DNA from: Bradyrhizobium sp. sBnM-33
GTDB lineage: Bacteria; Pseudomonadota; Alphaproteobacteria; Rhizobiales; Xanthobacteraceae
Length of the DNA stretch: 64,000 bases
Assembly: GCF_032917945.1 (NCBI RefSeq)
Contig: NZ_CP136624.1
Location: 5,022,001-5,086,000 of the forward strand
Direction of reading: 5' to 3'
The translations under genes and the position numbers were made by a program. Below are positions 54,787-63,990 of this stretch, piece by piece. The first letter of the stretch is position 1, and the number at the start of each line of letters is the position of its first letter. The notes under the pieces were generated by a model. It made no database searches. It worked only from the letters and a program-made list of their open reading frames with translations, and had not been told where the DNA came from.

Positions 54787-55263
54787 ATGTCGGATACCAT
54801 GCAGTCGCTCGACCAATTGGCGTCGTTGAAGACGGCCGCTCCGGAAGCGCCGAAATACGTCAAGAAGGTCGACAAATACGGCCGCGCCTACGCCACCGGC
54901 AAGCGCAAGGATGCGGTCGCCCGCGTCTGGATCAAGCCGGGCGCCGGCAAGATCATGGTCAACACCCGCGAAGTCGAGGTTTACTTCGCCCGTCCGGTGC
55001 TGCGCATGCTGATCCAGCAGCCGCTGGTCGCGGCCGCGCGTGCCGGCCAGTACGACGTCATCTGCACGGTCGCCGGCGGCGGTCTGTCGGGCCAGGCGGG
55101 TGCCGTCCGTCACGGCATCTCGAAGGCGCTGACCAACTTCGAGCCAGATCTGCGCGGCGTGCTGAAGAAGGGCGGCTTCCTGACCCGCGACTCCCGTACC
55201 GTGGAGCGCAAGAAGTACGGCCGGGCCAAAGCGCGCAAGTCGTTCCAGTTCTCGAAGCGCTAA
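54787..55263 (+). CDS. rpsI: 30S ribosomal protein S9
   Basis: A 158-residue S9 with a ~30-residue N-terminal extension typical of alphaproteobacteria, then [40 protein letters not shown] and the C-terminal tail [17 protein letters not shown] whose last Arg reaches the P-site tRNA. Follows rplM directly and is ended by a strong terminator. Confidence 0.98.
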   Translation: MSDTMQSLDQLASLKTAAPEAPKYVKKVDKYGRAYATGKRKDAVARVWIKPGAGKIMVNTREVEVYFARPVLRMLIQQPLVAAARAGQYDVICTVAGGGLSGQAGAVRHGISKALTNFEPDLRGVLKKGGFLTRDSRTVERKKYGRAKARKSFQFSKR

Positions 55264-55308
55264 TTGCTTCGCTAAAATTTGCAGCGGATTGCTGCATTCA
55301 CCAGACGG

Positions 55309-55336
55309 AAAAGGGCGCCGATCGGCGCCCTTTTTG
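55309..55336 (+). terminator. Rho-independent terminator of rplM-rpsI
   Basis: A perfectly self-complementary GGGCGCCGATCGGCGCCC, bordered by A and T runs (AAAA...TTTTT), 46 bp after the rpsI stop. Confidence 0.92.
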
Positions 55337-55497
55337 CTTACCATTTAGTGATGGGTTACCACGGATTTTCGTGAAAACTTGCTTACCCGCACTCACGAAA
55401 TTGGAACTCGGCCCTCCTAGTGTCCGCGATGCGATGGCGCGAAATGCATTTTCAGTGTGCGCCGAACAAGTTGCATCACACGCGTTCGGGTGAGCCC

Positions 55498-56715
55498 ATG
55501 TCGTTCGATACTTCCACGCTGTATTTATTTGCCACGATGGTCGCAGGCATGCTCGGGGCCATGCTGGTGCTGTTCGGCAAGCAGGAAAACATTCCAGCCT
55601 TGAAGTGGTGGGGGACGGCCTATCTGCTTGGCGCGTCGTCGGTGGCGATCTGGACCGTCGGCGGCGCCAAACTCGGCGAGCCGCTATTGCTGGCGCTGCA
55701 TGCGCTTGGTTTCGTGGCCTGCGGCATGGTCTGGAACGCTTCGCGCGTGTTCCACGGCCGCAAGCCCAATCTGCCGGGGCTTTTCCTCGGCGCGATCGCC
55801 TGGGTCGGCACCGCGCTGGCTGTGCCATCCTTGAATCCCGCCATGCGGCTGATTGTCGGCGCGGCGATCGTCGCGATCTATGCGGGGCTGACGGCTTCCG
55901 AATTGTGGAGCGAACGGCGGCGGACGATGCACAACCGCTGGCCCGCGATCGCCGTGCCCGTCATGCATGGTTGCGTGCTGGCGCTGCCGATCCTGCTCGG
56001 CAGCCTGCTGCGCCCGCACGACGAGACCTTCACCAGCAGCATCTGGGTGACGGCATTCTCGATCGAACTGATTTTGTATGCGATCGGCACCGTGTTCGTC
56101 ATCTTCATGCTGGTATCGGACCGCGCCGTCACCGTGCACAAGACCGCGGCGTCCGTCGATCCTTTGAGTGGAATGCTGAACCGCCGCGGTTTTACGGAAG
56201 CCTGCAACCGTGTGATCGAACGCGAAGCCGCCGCCGGGCGGCCGGTGACGGTGATGATTTTCGACATCGACCATTTCAAGAGCATCAATGACCGCTTCGG
56301 CCACCCCGCGGGCGACGAAATTCTCAAATTGTTCTCCACTGTCGTGGTCAGCAATTTGCGCATCAACGATCTCTCGGGGCGCATCGGCGGCGAGGAGTTC
56401 GCCGCGTTGTTGGCGTGTTCGCTGGACGAGGGCGTGATCGTGGCCGAGCGCGTGCGCGAGGCGTTCGAGGCGTCCAACATTGTCTGCGAGGAGGGACCGG
56501 TCGACACCACCGTCAGCATCGGCGTCGCTGGCGGTCCGGCGGGCACGGAGCTCGAAGTGTTGCTGGCGGCAGCCGACACCGCGCTCTATCAGGCCAAGCG
56601 CGGCGGCCGCAATCGGGTCGAGGCGGCGGAAGAACTGCCGCTGTCGCTCGAGAAGTGGCGGCGCAAGACGGCGGGGCGCGCAGCTTCGCAACGCCAGGCG
56701 CCGGCGGCGACTTAA
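55498..56715 (+). CDS. membrane-anchored diguanylate cyclase
   Basis: A 405-residue protein: about six or seven N-terminal membrane helices (1-215), then a GGDEF domain (about 225-375) with DPLSGMLNRRGF, FDIDHFKSINDRFGHPAGDE and the active site RIGGEEFAALL. The inhibitory I-site RxxD is kept as RIND five residues before GGEEF, so product inhibition by cyclic-di-GMP is expected. ATG at 55498 after GGGTGAG. No EAL domain. Stands alone; signal unknown. Confidence 0.93.
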   Translation: MSFDTSTLYLFATMVAGMLGAMLVLFGKQENIPALKWWGTAYLLGASSVAIWTVGGAKLGEPLLLALHALGFVACGMVWNASRVFHGRKPNLPGLFLGAIAWVGTALAVPSLNPAMRLIVGAAIVAIYAGLTASELWSERRRTMHNRWPAIAVPVMHGCVLALPILLGSLLRPHDETFTSSIWVTAFSIELILYAIGTVFVIFMLVSDRAVTVHKTAASVDPLSGMLNRRGFTEACNRVIEREAAAGRPVTVMIFDIDHFKSINDRFGHPAGDEILKLFSTVVVSNLRINDLSGRIGGEEFAALLACSLDEGVIVAERVREAFEASNIVCEEGPVDTTVSIGVAGGPAGTELEVLLAAADTALYQAKRGGRNRVEAAEELPLSLEKWRRKTAGRAASQRQAPAAT

Positions 56716-56832
56716 ACGTGCTGCTCAAACAACGCGATATCTCGGGAGATTGATCCAACACTTTGGATCGCTCTCCATGCGATGGCGCGCGCGGTAACCT
56801 CCCGTTTACCATTCCGTCCATATCATCCGCGC

Positions 56833-57069
56833 ATGGATCCATCCCGCAGACAAAACCCACAGGCTGCCCTGATGTCGCTCGAAGCGGCCGCAGCCTCCGC
56901 CCGCGGCGGGTTTGGCTGCATGTTCTCGACCTCGGAAGAATTCGAGATGGCGCTCATCACCGAACGCCGTGCGCAGGGGCGTTACGTTCAGCGCAGAATG
57001 CGCTGGCCTGCCATCCTGTTCATCGGCTTTGCGCTGATGGTCGCCGGCACGGCGCTGCTGTTCGGCTAG
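56833..57069 (+). CDS. small C-tail-anchored hypothetical protein
   Basis: A 78-residue protein: polar N-terminal half (MDPSRRQNPQAALMSLEAAA), a region RGGFGCMFSTSEEFEMALIT, then a basic stretch (QRRMRW) and a single hydrophobic helix near the C-terminus (PAILFIGFALMVAGTALLFG). Upstream codons are not used in this choice; ATG at 56833. Convergent with the large secreted protein gene. Function unknown. Confidence 0.6.
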   Translation: MDPSRRQNPQAALMSLEAAAASARGGFGCMFSTSEEFEMALITERRAQGRYVQRRMRWPAILFIGFALMVAGTALLFG

Positions 57070-57079
57070 CTGCTACTCC

Positions 57080-59233
57080 TCACTTCGCTAATGGATCGGG
57101 GCGTACCTGAATATGGACGGCCCGCGGCTTTGAGCCCTTGCCGCCTTCCATCAACCAGGGTGTGCGATCGCCGCTCGAGCTCCAGAGACCACGGCCTTTC
57201 CAGCCTGCGTTTGGATCGTCAATGCGTCCGTCGAGGCCCTTGGCAAAAAAGCCGAGCGGATAGGGGATGCGCAGCATCACCATCTGCCCGTCCTTGAAGG
57301 CGACGAAGCCGTCGTTGAGGTTGGCGGTGGAGATCGGGATGTTCTCGCCGAGGCCGCCCGTGTTGTGGTGATCGACCCAGGTGTAGTAGCTCGCCTCGGC
57401 GCTGGAGTTCTCGAATCCTTCGAAGCCGGGGCCCGGATATTTGAAGTAGGAGAAGCCTTCCGGGCAGTGATGGCCGGTCGCGCCCGGCCCGTTCAGCGGC
57501 GCCTTGCACTTGCTGCGATCGAAGCGGATCAGGCTGCCGTTCGAGCCCGAGCCCCAGAGCACGCCGTTCTTGTCGATGTCGCCGCCGCGAACGCCGATAC
57601 CTTCCTTCGGGATCGCATAGAACTCCGAGAGTTTGGTCTTGGGATCGAAGCGCAGGAAGCCGGGCGGCCCGACGAACACGTTGACGGTGTACCAGACCGA
57701 GCCGTCGGTCGGATGTGGCATCACCGCGTAGGGGCCCGAGCCCGCGATCCGCATGTCCTTGCCGGCCTCCGCCGGCTTGCCCGGGTCGGTATATTCGTCG
57801 ACCTTGCCGTTGCCGTTGGTATCGAGCACGAAGGGTACCCATCCCTGCGCTTTGACGGCATCGCCGGTCTCGTCCCAGAGCCGGGTGTTGATCCAGCCGG
57901 CGACCGGTCCGGTTCCCGACGTCCAAAGCGTGTCGTCGGCGTCGTAGCCGAATTGCGGATGATGGGTGCCGAAGCAGGTATCGACGAAGCTGTACTTCTG
58001 GGTCTTGGGATCGAATACCGACACTTGCCGTCCGGAGCGTTCGAGCGGAAAAGCCTTAGCCGACGGGTGATCAGATCCCTTCTTGCAATACGCCGGGTTG
58101 TCGATGCCGCGCACGGCCGCCGCCAACCACAGGCGGCCCTTTTTGTCGAACATGCTGTTGTGATTGTTGCTCCGTTGGCTCCAGATCTTCTCGTCACCCC
58201 AATAGGCCGAGGGACTGACCGGATTGAGGAGAGCCGTGCCATGCAGCGGAGGGCCGAATGATTCCGGCGCGTTGGGATCGGCGACCGGCAATTTGAAGAA
58301 CGTCACCTTGTGCGTTTTGGGATCGAGGATCGGCATGTCGTCGGAGGAATATTCGTTCGCCCCGTACAGCGGGCCGTAGGCGTTGACGGTCGGGTAGCGG
58401 CGATCCGAGGAAATCAGGTCGTGGACGAAGTGTTTTTCGGTCGCCCATTCCCACGACGAGATCACGACATTGCGCTCGATGCCGGTCGGCCGCGGTGGTT
58501 TTTCTTTCGGCAGCTCGCCCTTGGCGACCCGGTCGGTCCAGTCGCCGAAATATTTGAACGGCACGCCGCCCATTTGCCCCGCGAGCCGGTTCACCATCCA
58601 TTCGCCGGTTTGGCCTGCGGCGACACGGCGCATCCAGGCTTCCTCGTGCGATTTGAATTCGCCGAACCCCGCCGGGATCGTGCGGGTGGATTCCTGGCCG
58701 AGCTGATGGCAGCCGATGCAGTCGACATTGTTCATCCGCTGGCGCCAGATGTCCTGCGTGATCTCCTTCGGGATCTCGGTGGAGCCGCCGAAATCCTTTG
58801 CCGGCGGGATCTTCATCATCGTGTACCAGTAGACCGCCGAGTAATAATGAGCGGCGGCGGCATCGTTCGGCGCCGGGACTGCCGTGAGATTGACCTGCTG
58901 ACCGGGCTTGGCGCGCAGCTTGGGCGAATCCACGAGGCCATAGCCGCGTACCCAGATCGCGTAGTTCACGTTCGGCGGCAGGTCCGGGATCACATAACGG
59001 CCCTGGTCGTCGGTGACGACGATCTTGGCGAATTTTGTCGGTAACTCATTTGTCTCCGCGATGACCCAGACGCCGGGCTCCGGGCCGTTCGGTCCGCGCA
59101 CCGCGCCGCCGATATCATCATTGTCGATGGCGACCGCTGCGGGCTGCTGCGCTTGCGATGGCGCCGCCATCAAGCTCAGTCCACTTGCCGCCGCAGCCAG
59201 GGTGAAGGAGAACAGGATCCGACCGAGATTCAT
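57080..59233 (-). CDS. secreted beta-propeller-like protein with one CxxCH heme motif
   Basis: A 717-residue periplasmic protein. Signal peptide (about 1-29, ending APSQAQ); a carboxypeptidase-regulatory-like beta domain (about 40-120: GVWVIAETNELPTKFAKIVV, DDQGRYVIPDLPPN); a segment with CIGCH near 172-176 (a covalent heme c motif); then a long part with repeated SVFDPKTQKYSF-, LRFDPKTKLSEF- and GVLWGSGSNGSLIRFD-type blades like streptogramin-lyase propellers. DTNGNGKVDEYTD resembles a calcium loop. ATG at 59233 with GGAGAGA. Substrate unknown; a redox or lactonase-like role is inference. Confidence 0.8.
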   Translation of the reverse strand: MNLGRILFSFTLAAAASGLSLMAAPSQAQQPAAVAIDNDDIGGAVRGPNGPEPGVWVIAETNELPTKFAKIVVTDDQGRYVIPDLPPNVNYAIWVRGYGLVDSPKLRAKPGQQVNLTAVPAPNDAAAAHYYSAVYWYTMMKIPPAKDFGGSTEIPKEITQDIWRQRMNNVDCIGCHQLGQESTRTIPAGFGEFKSHEEAWMRRVAAGQTGEWMVNRLAGQMGGVPFKYFGDWTDRVAKGELPKEKPPRPTGIERNVVISSWEWATEKHFVHDLISSDRRYPTVNAYGPLYGANEYSSDDMPILDPKTHKVTFFKLPVADPNAPESFGPPLHGTALLNPVSPSAYWGDEKIWSQRSNNHNSMFDKKGRLWLAAAVRGIDNPAYCKKGSDHPSAKAFPLERSGRQVSVFDPKTQKYSFVDTCFGTHHPQFGYDADDTLWTSGTGPVAGWINTRLWDETGDAVKAQGWVPFVLDTNGNGKVDEYTDPGKPAEAGKDMRIAGSGPYAVMPHPTDGSVWYTVNVFVGPPGFLRFDPKTKLSEFYAIPKEGIGVRGGDIDKNGVLWGSGSNGSLIRFDRSKCKAPLNGPGATGHHCPEGFSYFKYPGPGFEGFENSSAEASYYTWVDHHNTGGLGENIPISTANLNDGFVAFKDGQMVMLRIPYPLGFFAKGLDGRIDDPNAGWKGRGLWSSSGDRTPWLMEGGKGSKPRAVHIQVRPDPLAK

Positions 59234-59447
59234 TGTTTCTCTCCCCGCGACCATGAGCTTGTTGTCGCTCGTTGTTGGCGCAAGCCTACACCAGACCAGG
59301 GTTGCGGCGGCAGCATGTCACGCGCGCGGTTTCCTCACGCTTGCGGCATCAAGGACTGGCGTGCGTCGCAACAACGCCTATGCATCCGCCTTTTGCTTTT
59401 GAGGCGGCTGGGTTAGACACGCCAATTCTCACGAGAGGGCATAACCA

Positions 59448-59750
59448 ATGATCACCGAAATCGCGCAAATCGACGTCAAGCCGGGCACCGAGAAGGATTT
59501 TGAAGCGGCCGTTGCCAAGGCCCGCCCGCTGTTCCTGCGCGCCAAGGGCGGCAAGGAGTTTGAATTGCACAAGTCGATCGAGAAGCCGCAGCGTTATCGG
59601 CTGGTGGCGAAGTGGGAGACGCTGGAAAACCACACCGTGGACTTTCGCGGCTCGGAAGATTTCACCGCCTGGCGCGCGCTGGTCGGCCCGTACTTTGCTT
59701 CGCCGCCCGAGGTCGAGCATACCGAGACGGTGCTGACCACGGCGGACTGA
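59448..59750 (+). CDS. ABM-family (antibiotic biosynthesis monooxygenase) protein
   Basis: A 100-residue dimeric alpha-beta barrel protein: MITEIAQIDVKPGTEKDFEA, LHKSIEKPQRYRLVAKWETL and FTAWRALVGPYFASPPEVEH are the family pattern. Members range from quinol monooxygenases to enzymes of unknown activity; no cofactor motif allows a choice. ATG at 59448 after AGAGGG. Convergent with the AI-2E family gene. Confidence 0.85.
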   Translation: MITEIAQIDVKPGTEKDFEAAVAKARPLFLRAKGGKEFELHKSIEKPQRYRLVAKWETLENHTVDFRGSEDFTAWRALVGPYFASPPEVEHTETVLTTAD

Positions 59751-59756
59751 CACCGT

Positions 59757-60887
59757 TCAAGCCGCCGTCGTGAGGGCGGCGGGCGCCACTTCCGCCTTGA
59801 AATGATCGATCATCACCTTGGCGATCGCCATCAGGGGCAGCGCGAGCGCCAGCCCCCAGATGCCGAAGACGACGCCGAGCAGGATCTGGAACGCAAACAG
59901 CGTCGCAGGCGGAATGTCCAGCGCCTGGCGCTGGATGATCGGCGTCAGCACGTAGCTTTCCAGCGCGTGCACGCCGAGGAACAGGATGAAGGCGGAGAGG
60001 CCTGCGATCCATCCCGAAGCAAGGCTTGCCAGCACCACGATCAGCCCGCCGAGGATCGCGCCGACCGTCGGGATGAAGGCGAGCAGGCCGGCCTGGATGC
60101 CCAGGATGAACGAACTCTGGATGCCGATGATCGAGAGCCCGATCCAGGTCACCAGGAACACCGCAACCATGGTGATGATCTGCGCGATCAGCCAGCGCTC
60201 CAGCGTCTCGCTGATGCGGTCGATGATCGTAACCGCGCGCACGCGATGCTTCTTCGGCGCCATGAACAGCAGTCCGTTGCGGTAGACGCTTGGCTGGGTC
60301 GCGAAGGCGATCCCTAAAAACAGCACGATGAAGAAGTTTCCGACTGCGCTGGCGGTACCCAGGATCAGTTTCAGGCTCTGGCTGAAGATGGCGCCGCCGC
60401 TGGCCGCAATCGTGCCGGCGCTGGGAAGGGTATGCGGCGTCGCCGTCGCGGCGGGCGCCGGCGTGCCGTCATCTGGCGTCGAGGACAGCGTGCCGAAATC
60501 GAAGAAGCTGGTGTCGATGCCGTTCCGTTCCAGAAAGCCTTTGACGTTGACGAGTTGCGATTTGAGCGTGTTGCTCAACGTCGTCGTCTGCTGGGCGATC
60601 GTGGTGCCGCCGAGAAAGACGATGCCCGACAGCATGCCCGCGACCACCAGGCAGACTACGGTCAGCCGCAGCGCATGCGGCAGCCGCAACACACGTCCGA
60701 GCAGGTTGCTCATGGCGTTGAGGGTGACGCCGAGCAGGACACCGGAAAAGATCAGAAACAGCGTCGCGGCAAAATGCCAGGTGAACACGAGCAGGGCGGC
60801 GAACAGCACGACGCCGATGCCGCCGACCGATATCGCCCACGCCAAATCATTGCGGGCCTGAAGGCGATTGTCAGCCGGACCTGTCAC
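59757..60887 (-). CDS. AI-2E family transporter (PerM-like)
   Basis: A 376-residue membrane protein with about eight helices and the family arrangement: N-terminal helix pairs, a periplasmic stretch (about 115-165) with a low-complexity TPAPAATATPH part, then ERWLIAQIITMVAVFLVTWI, GLLAFIPTVGAILGGLIVVL and HALESYVLTPIIQRQ. Substrates of this family vary and include peptides, sodium/proton exchange and autoinducer export, so the name should not be read as function. Confidence 0.88.
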   Translation of the reverse strand: MTGPADNRLQARNDLAWAISVGGIGVVLFAALLVFTWHFAATLFLIFSGVLLGVTLNAMSNLLGRVLRLPHALRLTVVCLVVAGMLSGIVFLGGTTIAQQTTTLSNTLKSQLVNVKGFLERNGIDTSFFDFGTLSSTPDDGTPAPAATATPHTLPSAGTIAASGGAIFSQSLKLILGTASAVGNFFIVLFLGIAFATQPSVYRNGLLFMAPKKHRVRAVTIIDRISETLERWLIAQIITMVAVFLVTWIGLSIIGIQSSFILGIQAGLLAFIPTVGAILGGLIVVLASLASGWIAGLSAFILFLGVHALESYVLTPIIQRQALDIPPATLFAFQILLGVVFGIWGLALALPLMAIAKVMIDHFKAEVAPAALTTAA

Positions 60888-61033
60888 ATTGATTCCTTTT
60901 CGCAGAATGTTGTCTGCAGTCTTTCGCCAAAAACGCCGCTGGGATCAAGCGGGAGCGCACGCGCCGGTTTGACGCTGCCACATCCGTTATGCCAAGCGGT
61001 AGATGAATCCGATGTGGCGCCGGCGGGGATGAA

Positions 61034-61729
61034 ATGAATTTCAAATGGTTTGGTCCGATTGCGCTGCTGGCGGCGCTGGTGATCGGCGACCAGATCAGAA
61101 TCAACCGTCCCGCCCACAAATATCGTCTGTCGGTCGAGGTCGAGACGCCGGAGGGGCGCAAATCGGCATCTGGCGTGGTGGCCGTTCATCCTGATCGCAG
61201 CTACACCCGCCGCGGTCAGACCCGCACCGTCGGCGACGCTATTTTCGTCGATCTCGGGCAGGGCAAAAACCTTGTCGCACTGCTCGTGCATGTCGATAAC
61301 AACGTCGTCCTCGACGACATGAACTACGTGGCTCTGCGCGCCTATACGGCGGCGGCCGGCAAGCGGGTCTCGTTTAACGAGATGAGCCGGTTGACCGGCG
61401 TCGTGCCGGTAAAGGACGCGTTGATCCCGGTGCTCGTGACCTTTACCGATCCGGCCAATCCCGGCACCGCGCGGCAGGTGGCGCCCGGCGATGCCGAGGC
61501 GGTGCTCGGCAGCGGCTATCGCCTTCAGGGAATCTCGGCTGAAGTGGTGCCGAACGGATATTGGCCGGTCGATTTCGGCGGCGCGCTGGGCGAACCGGTC
61601 ACGCGTGGAATTCGGGCGAAACTGCCGTGGCTGGGCAATGAAGGCAATTCGGCTGCCGCGGCGCTCCGGGCGGCCGGTTTGCCGGGGGTCGACGGCATCG
61701 ATGCCCGGGAGGCTTTCACGCGAAAATAG
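61034..61729 (+). CDS. exported or membrane-anchored hypothetical protein
   Basis: A 231-residue protein with an N-terminal hydrophobic segment (FKWFGPIALLAALVIGD), then a soluble beta-rich part: HKYRLSVEVETPEGRKSASG, VDLGQGKNLVALLVHVDN and NGYWPVDFGGALGEPVTRGI. No known catalytic motif. ATG at 61034. The N-terminus could be an uncleaved anchor. Followed by the amidotransferase-like gene in the same direction; no link proven. Confidence 0.7.
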   Translation: MNFKWFGPIALLAALVIGDQIRINRPAHKYRLSVEVETPEGRKSASGVVAVHPDRSYTRRGQTRTVGDAIFVDLGQGKNLVALLVHVDNNVVLDDMNYVALRAYTAAAGKRVSFNEMSRLTGVVPVKDALIPVLVTFTDPANPGTARQVAPGDAEAVLGSGYRLQGISAEVVPNGYWPVDFGGALGEPVTRGIRAKLPWLGNEGNSAAAALRAAGLPGVDGIDAREAFTRK

Positions 61730-61852
61730 CAGGGCAGGCCCGCTGGCCACTGCCGGATATTGATCCGCCGCCGGCTCGCGGGCATTATCGTCTGCAATGG
61801 CGGCCCAATCCAGAAGGTTCTTGCACAAGACGATGACAGCGGAAAATTGGCG

Positions 61853-62623
61853 ATGAGACGGCCCGTGGTCGGTGTGATCGGGAACGCCTATCGCGTCGAA
61901 AATCGTTTCCAGACCCAGATGGTCGGAGAGCGCAATTTGCGCGCGGTCACCGACGTAGCGGGGGCACTGCCGCTGATGTTTGCCGGGTCGCCCGAGATTA
62001 CCGACATCGGCGCGCTGCTCGACGTCGTCGATGGCATCGTGCTGACCGGGGCACGGGCCAACGTCCATCCGATGCGCTTCAAGACCGAGCCGCATGAGAA
62101 GCACGAGCCCTACGACATCCATCGCGACGACGTCGCGCTGGCGCTGACGGAGGCCTGCGTTGCCCGCGGCGTGCCGATCTTCGGCATCTGCCGCGGCCTG
62201 CAGGAAATGAACGTCGCCTTCGGCGGCTCGCTGCATCCGGAAATCCGCGAAATCCCAGGCCGCATCAACCACCGCATGCCGCGCCTGGAGAACGGCGAGA
62301 TCCATCCCGACCCGACGGTCGTGTTCGCCGACCGCCACGACGTCCACCTCACGCCCGGCGGCACCTTTGCAAGCCTGCTCGGCTGCGAAACAATCCGGGT
62401 GAACTCGCTGCACGGGCAGGGGATCCTCGAGCCGGGCAAGCGCGTCGTCATCGAAGGCATTGCCGAGGACGGCACCATCGAAGCGATCCGGATCGCGGAC
62501 GCGCCGAGCTTTGCGCTCGGTGTGCAGTGGCACGCCGAGTATGACCCGCAGCGCAACCCGATCAATCGCAAGCTGTTCGAGGCGTTCGGGGCGGCGCTCA
62601 AGGCGCACACGCGGGCGGCATAG
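61853..62623 (+). CDS. class I glutamine amidotransferase-like hydrolase (PuuD type)
   Basis: A 256-residue gamma-glutamyl-hydrolase-like enzyme of the PuuD/peptidase C26 family. Nucleophile Cys in PIFGICRGLQEMNVAFGG; His and Glu of the triad in FALGVQWHAEYDPQ. The N-terminus MRRPVVGVIGNAYRVEN is standard for the ATG at 61853. PuuD relatives cleave gamma-glutamyl-GABA in putrescine breakdown; no other putrescine gene is adjacent, so substrate is open. Confidence 0.9.
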   Translation: MRRPVVGVIGNAYRVENRFQTQMVGERNLRAVTDVAGALPLMFAGSPEITDIGALLDVVDGIVLTGARANVHPMRFKTEPHEKHEPYDIHRDDVALALTEACVARGVPIFGICRGLQEMNVAFGGSLHPEIREIPGRINHRMPRLENGEIHPDPTVVFADRHDVHLTPGGTFASLLGCETIRVNSLHGQGILEPGKRVVIEGIAEDGTIEAIRIADAPSFALGVQWHAEYDPQRNPINRKLFEAFGAALKAHTRAA

Positions 62624-62682
62624 GGAATCGTCATTCGAACATTCCGCACAGGTGCAGTATCCAGTGCGCCTTGGCCTAACCA

Positions 62683-62760
62683 CGTCATTGCGAGCGCAGC
62701 GAAGCAATCCATCGCACGGCAAGTGGAGATGTGGATTGCTCCGCTGCGCTCGCAACGACG
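62683..62760. repeat. REP-like palindrome, family 2, compact copy
   Basis: CGTCATTGCGAGCGCAGCGA at 62683 pairs with TGCGCTCGCAACGACG ending 62760; inner AAGCAATCCA/TGGATTGCT arms. This copy shows the undisturbed form of the site occupied by the IS at 5005. Confidence 0.88.
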
Positions 62761-62785
62761 TTGAGATAGCGACGTAACATTCGAC

Positions 62786-62881
62786 TGTCATCCCAAGGCG
62801 GGGATCCAGTACGCTGCGGCTTCTCGGTTCAATCACTGGCGTCTCTGGAATACTGGATCCCGGTCAAGCCGGGCGATGACA
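62786..62881. repeat. REP-like palindrome, family 1, inverted orientation
   Basis: TGTCATCCCAAGGCGGGGAT at 62786 with the CCCGGTCAAGCCGGGCGATG end. The central TGATTGAACC-type segment seen at 4921 appears here in reverse orientation. Confidence 0.8.
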
Positions 62882-62896
62882 ACTGAGTGTGCGTTC

Positions 62897-63400
62897 GCAT
62901 TCTCGCGACATGAACTGCCCGAGGTTTGCTACTAACCTCCCGCCCTCTTGTTCAGAGGGCGCAGGGAAGACCGGGTGCGCGCCGCACCCGCGGTCTCGTG
63001 TGCAATTGCGCACTAAGAACGCGCACACGAGCATACAGGTACAGCGGGAGCATCCCGGCCTTCCCTGCGCAATGGCTTTACGGCTTACTTCGAGCTCTCC
63101 CCGGTGAACGGCTCTTTTGCCACCGTCGCCACGCGGAAACTTCCACGTAACTTAACGCCAGCACCGCGGCGTCCGGACCACACGACTTCGCCGTACGCTT
63201 CCGGCGCGTACGTCTAGCGCGCCATCAGCGTCCATCGCATCTCACCGCACGTTCGTGACGATCGCGATCCGCCCCTCAATCGGGTGAGACGGGCGGAGTT
63301 ATGCAGATGATTTGCGTGCCAAGTTAAGCGAAATATTTTTGATTCTTTTTGATTCCTGGGCTTGACGCGATTTCTGAAAATCAGAAGTGATTTGCCCGTC
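62897..63400. repeat. dispersed ~490-bp repeat, copy B (inverted to copy A)
   Basis: The reverse complement of this region follows copy A (4373-4860) almost base for base over its central ~390 bp, including the GCGCAGGGAAGGCCGGGATG and CGTGCGGTGAGATGCGATGG parts. Flanking similarity fades toward 63400. Open frames in it are not considered genes. Confidence 0.85.
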
Positions 63401-63495
63401 GTGTTGATTTGTCGCAGCCTTGGCACGACATCGCGCTTGCAAGCGAGGCAAAATCAGTAAGCAGCAAGTAGCAGGTTACCCCACATTGCTCCTCG

Positions 63496-63990
63496 ATGAC
63501 CTTTGGACCAGACTGTAGGAGTGTCACTAACCAGGACGCTTCCTTGCCAAAAAAACCAGCATCGACGTATTCTCTAATCCCGCCGGAGCTCGACGTAACG
63601 ACCCAATTATTACTCAGCGTTGGCAAACTGGTCGCCGTCTGGGCCAACTGCGAATCTTGTTTTTACGCGGCATACTTTTGCCTAGCAGGTACCCCTAACG
63701 GCAACGCTGATATTGCGTGGGCCTCAATCTTAAGCACCCGCCGGCGCATGCAACTGGTCTACAATCTTGCGAGACATGAGAGGCGATTGAGTGATGACAC
63801 AAGATCCAAGTTGCTGCGCTGCCTGGAAGAGTTCGAGCCTGCCACCGAGGCGAGAAACTATTATTGCCATTCCCAATACACCACAGACCATACGGAAGAG
63901 ACGCTCGTAAGCATCGACAATTGGGGACTGGCGCCGATCCGTGGGGACCAAAGATCCAATTTTCAAACAAAAATCCAAGCCAGCCAATAA
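63496..63990 (+). CDS. hypothetical protein, probably frameshifted and running off the window
   Basis: About 164 residues as read, with lower GC and less biased codons than most neighbours. N-terminal start could be ATG 63496 or, better placed, TTG 63544 (MPKKPASTYSL). Helical middle part (LLLSVGKLVAVWANCESCF, STRRRMQLVYNLARHERRL, EFEPATEARNYYCHSQY). Just before 63947 the sense appears to change frame: the +1 frame reads TKDPIFKQKSKPANKATV to the window edge, more natural than the short tail in the first frame. Function unknown; the gene may be broken or contain a sequencing slip. Confidence 0.5.
   Translation: MTFGPDCRSVTNQDASLPKKPASTYSLIPPELDVTTQLLLSVGKLVAVWANCESCFYAAYFCLAGTPNGNADIAWASILSTRRRMQLVYNLARHERRLSDDTRSKLLRCLEEFEPATEARNYYCHSQYTTDHTEETLVSIDNWGLAPIRGDQRSNFQTKIQASQ

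Noticed and set aside
60884..62836. A 650-codon minus-strand frame across the 61-62.6 kb genes
   Set aside because: Runs through intergenic repeats and opposite a clear amidotransferase gene; shadow composition.
62926..63150. Plus-strand frame of 74 codons in repeat copy B
   Set aside because: Same reason as for copy A: similarity is at DNA level and the frame is not kept at its ends.
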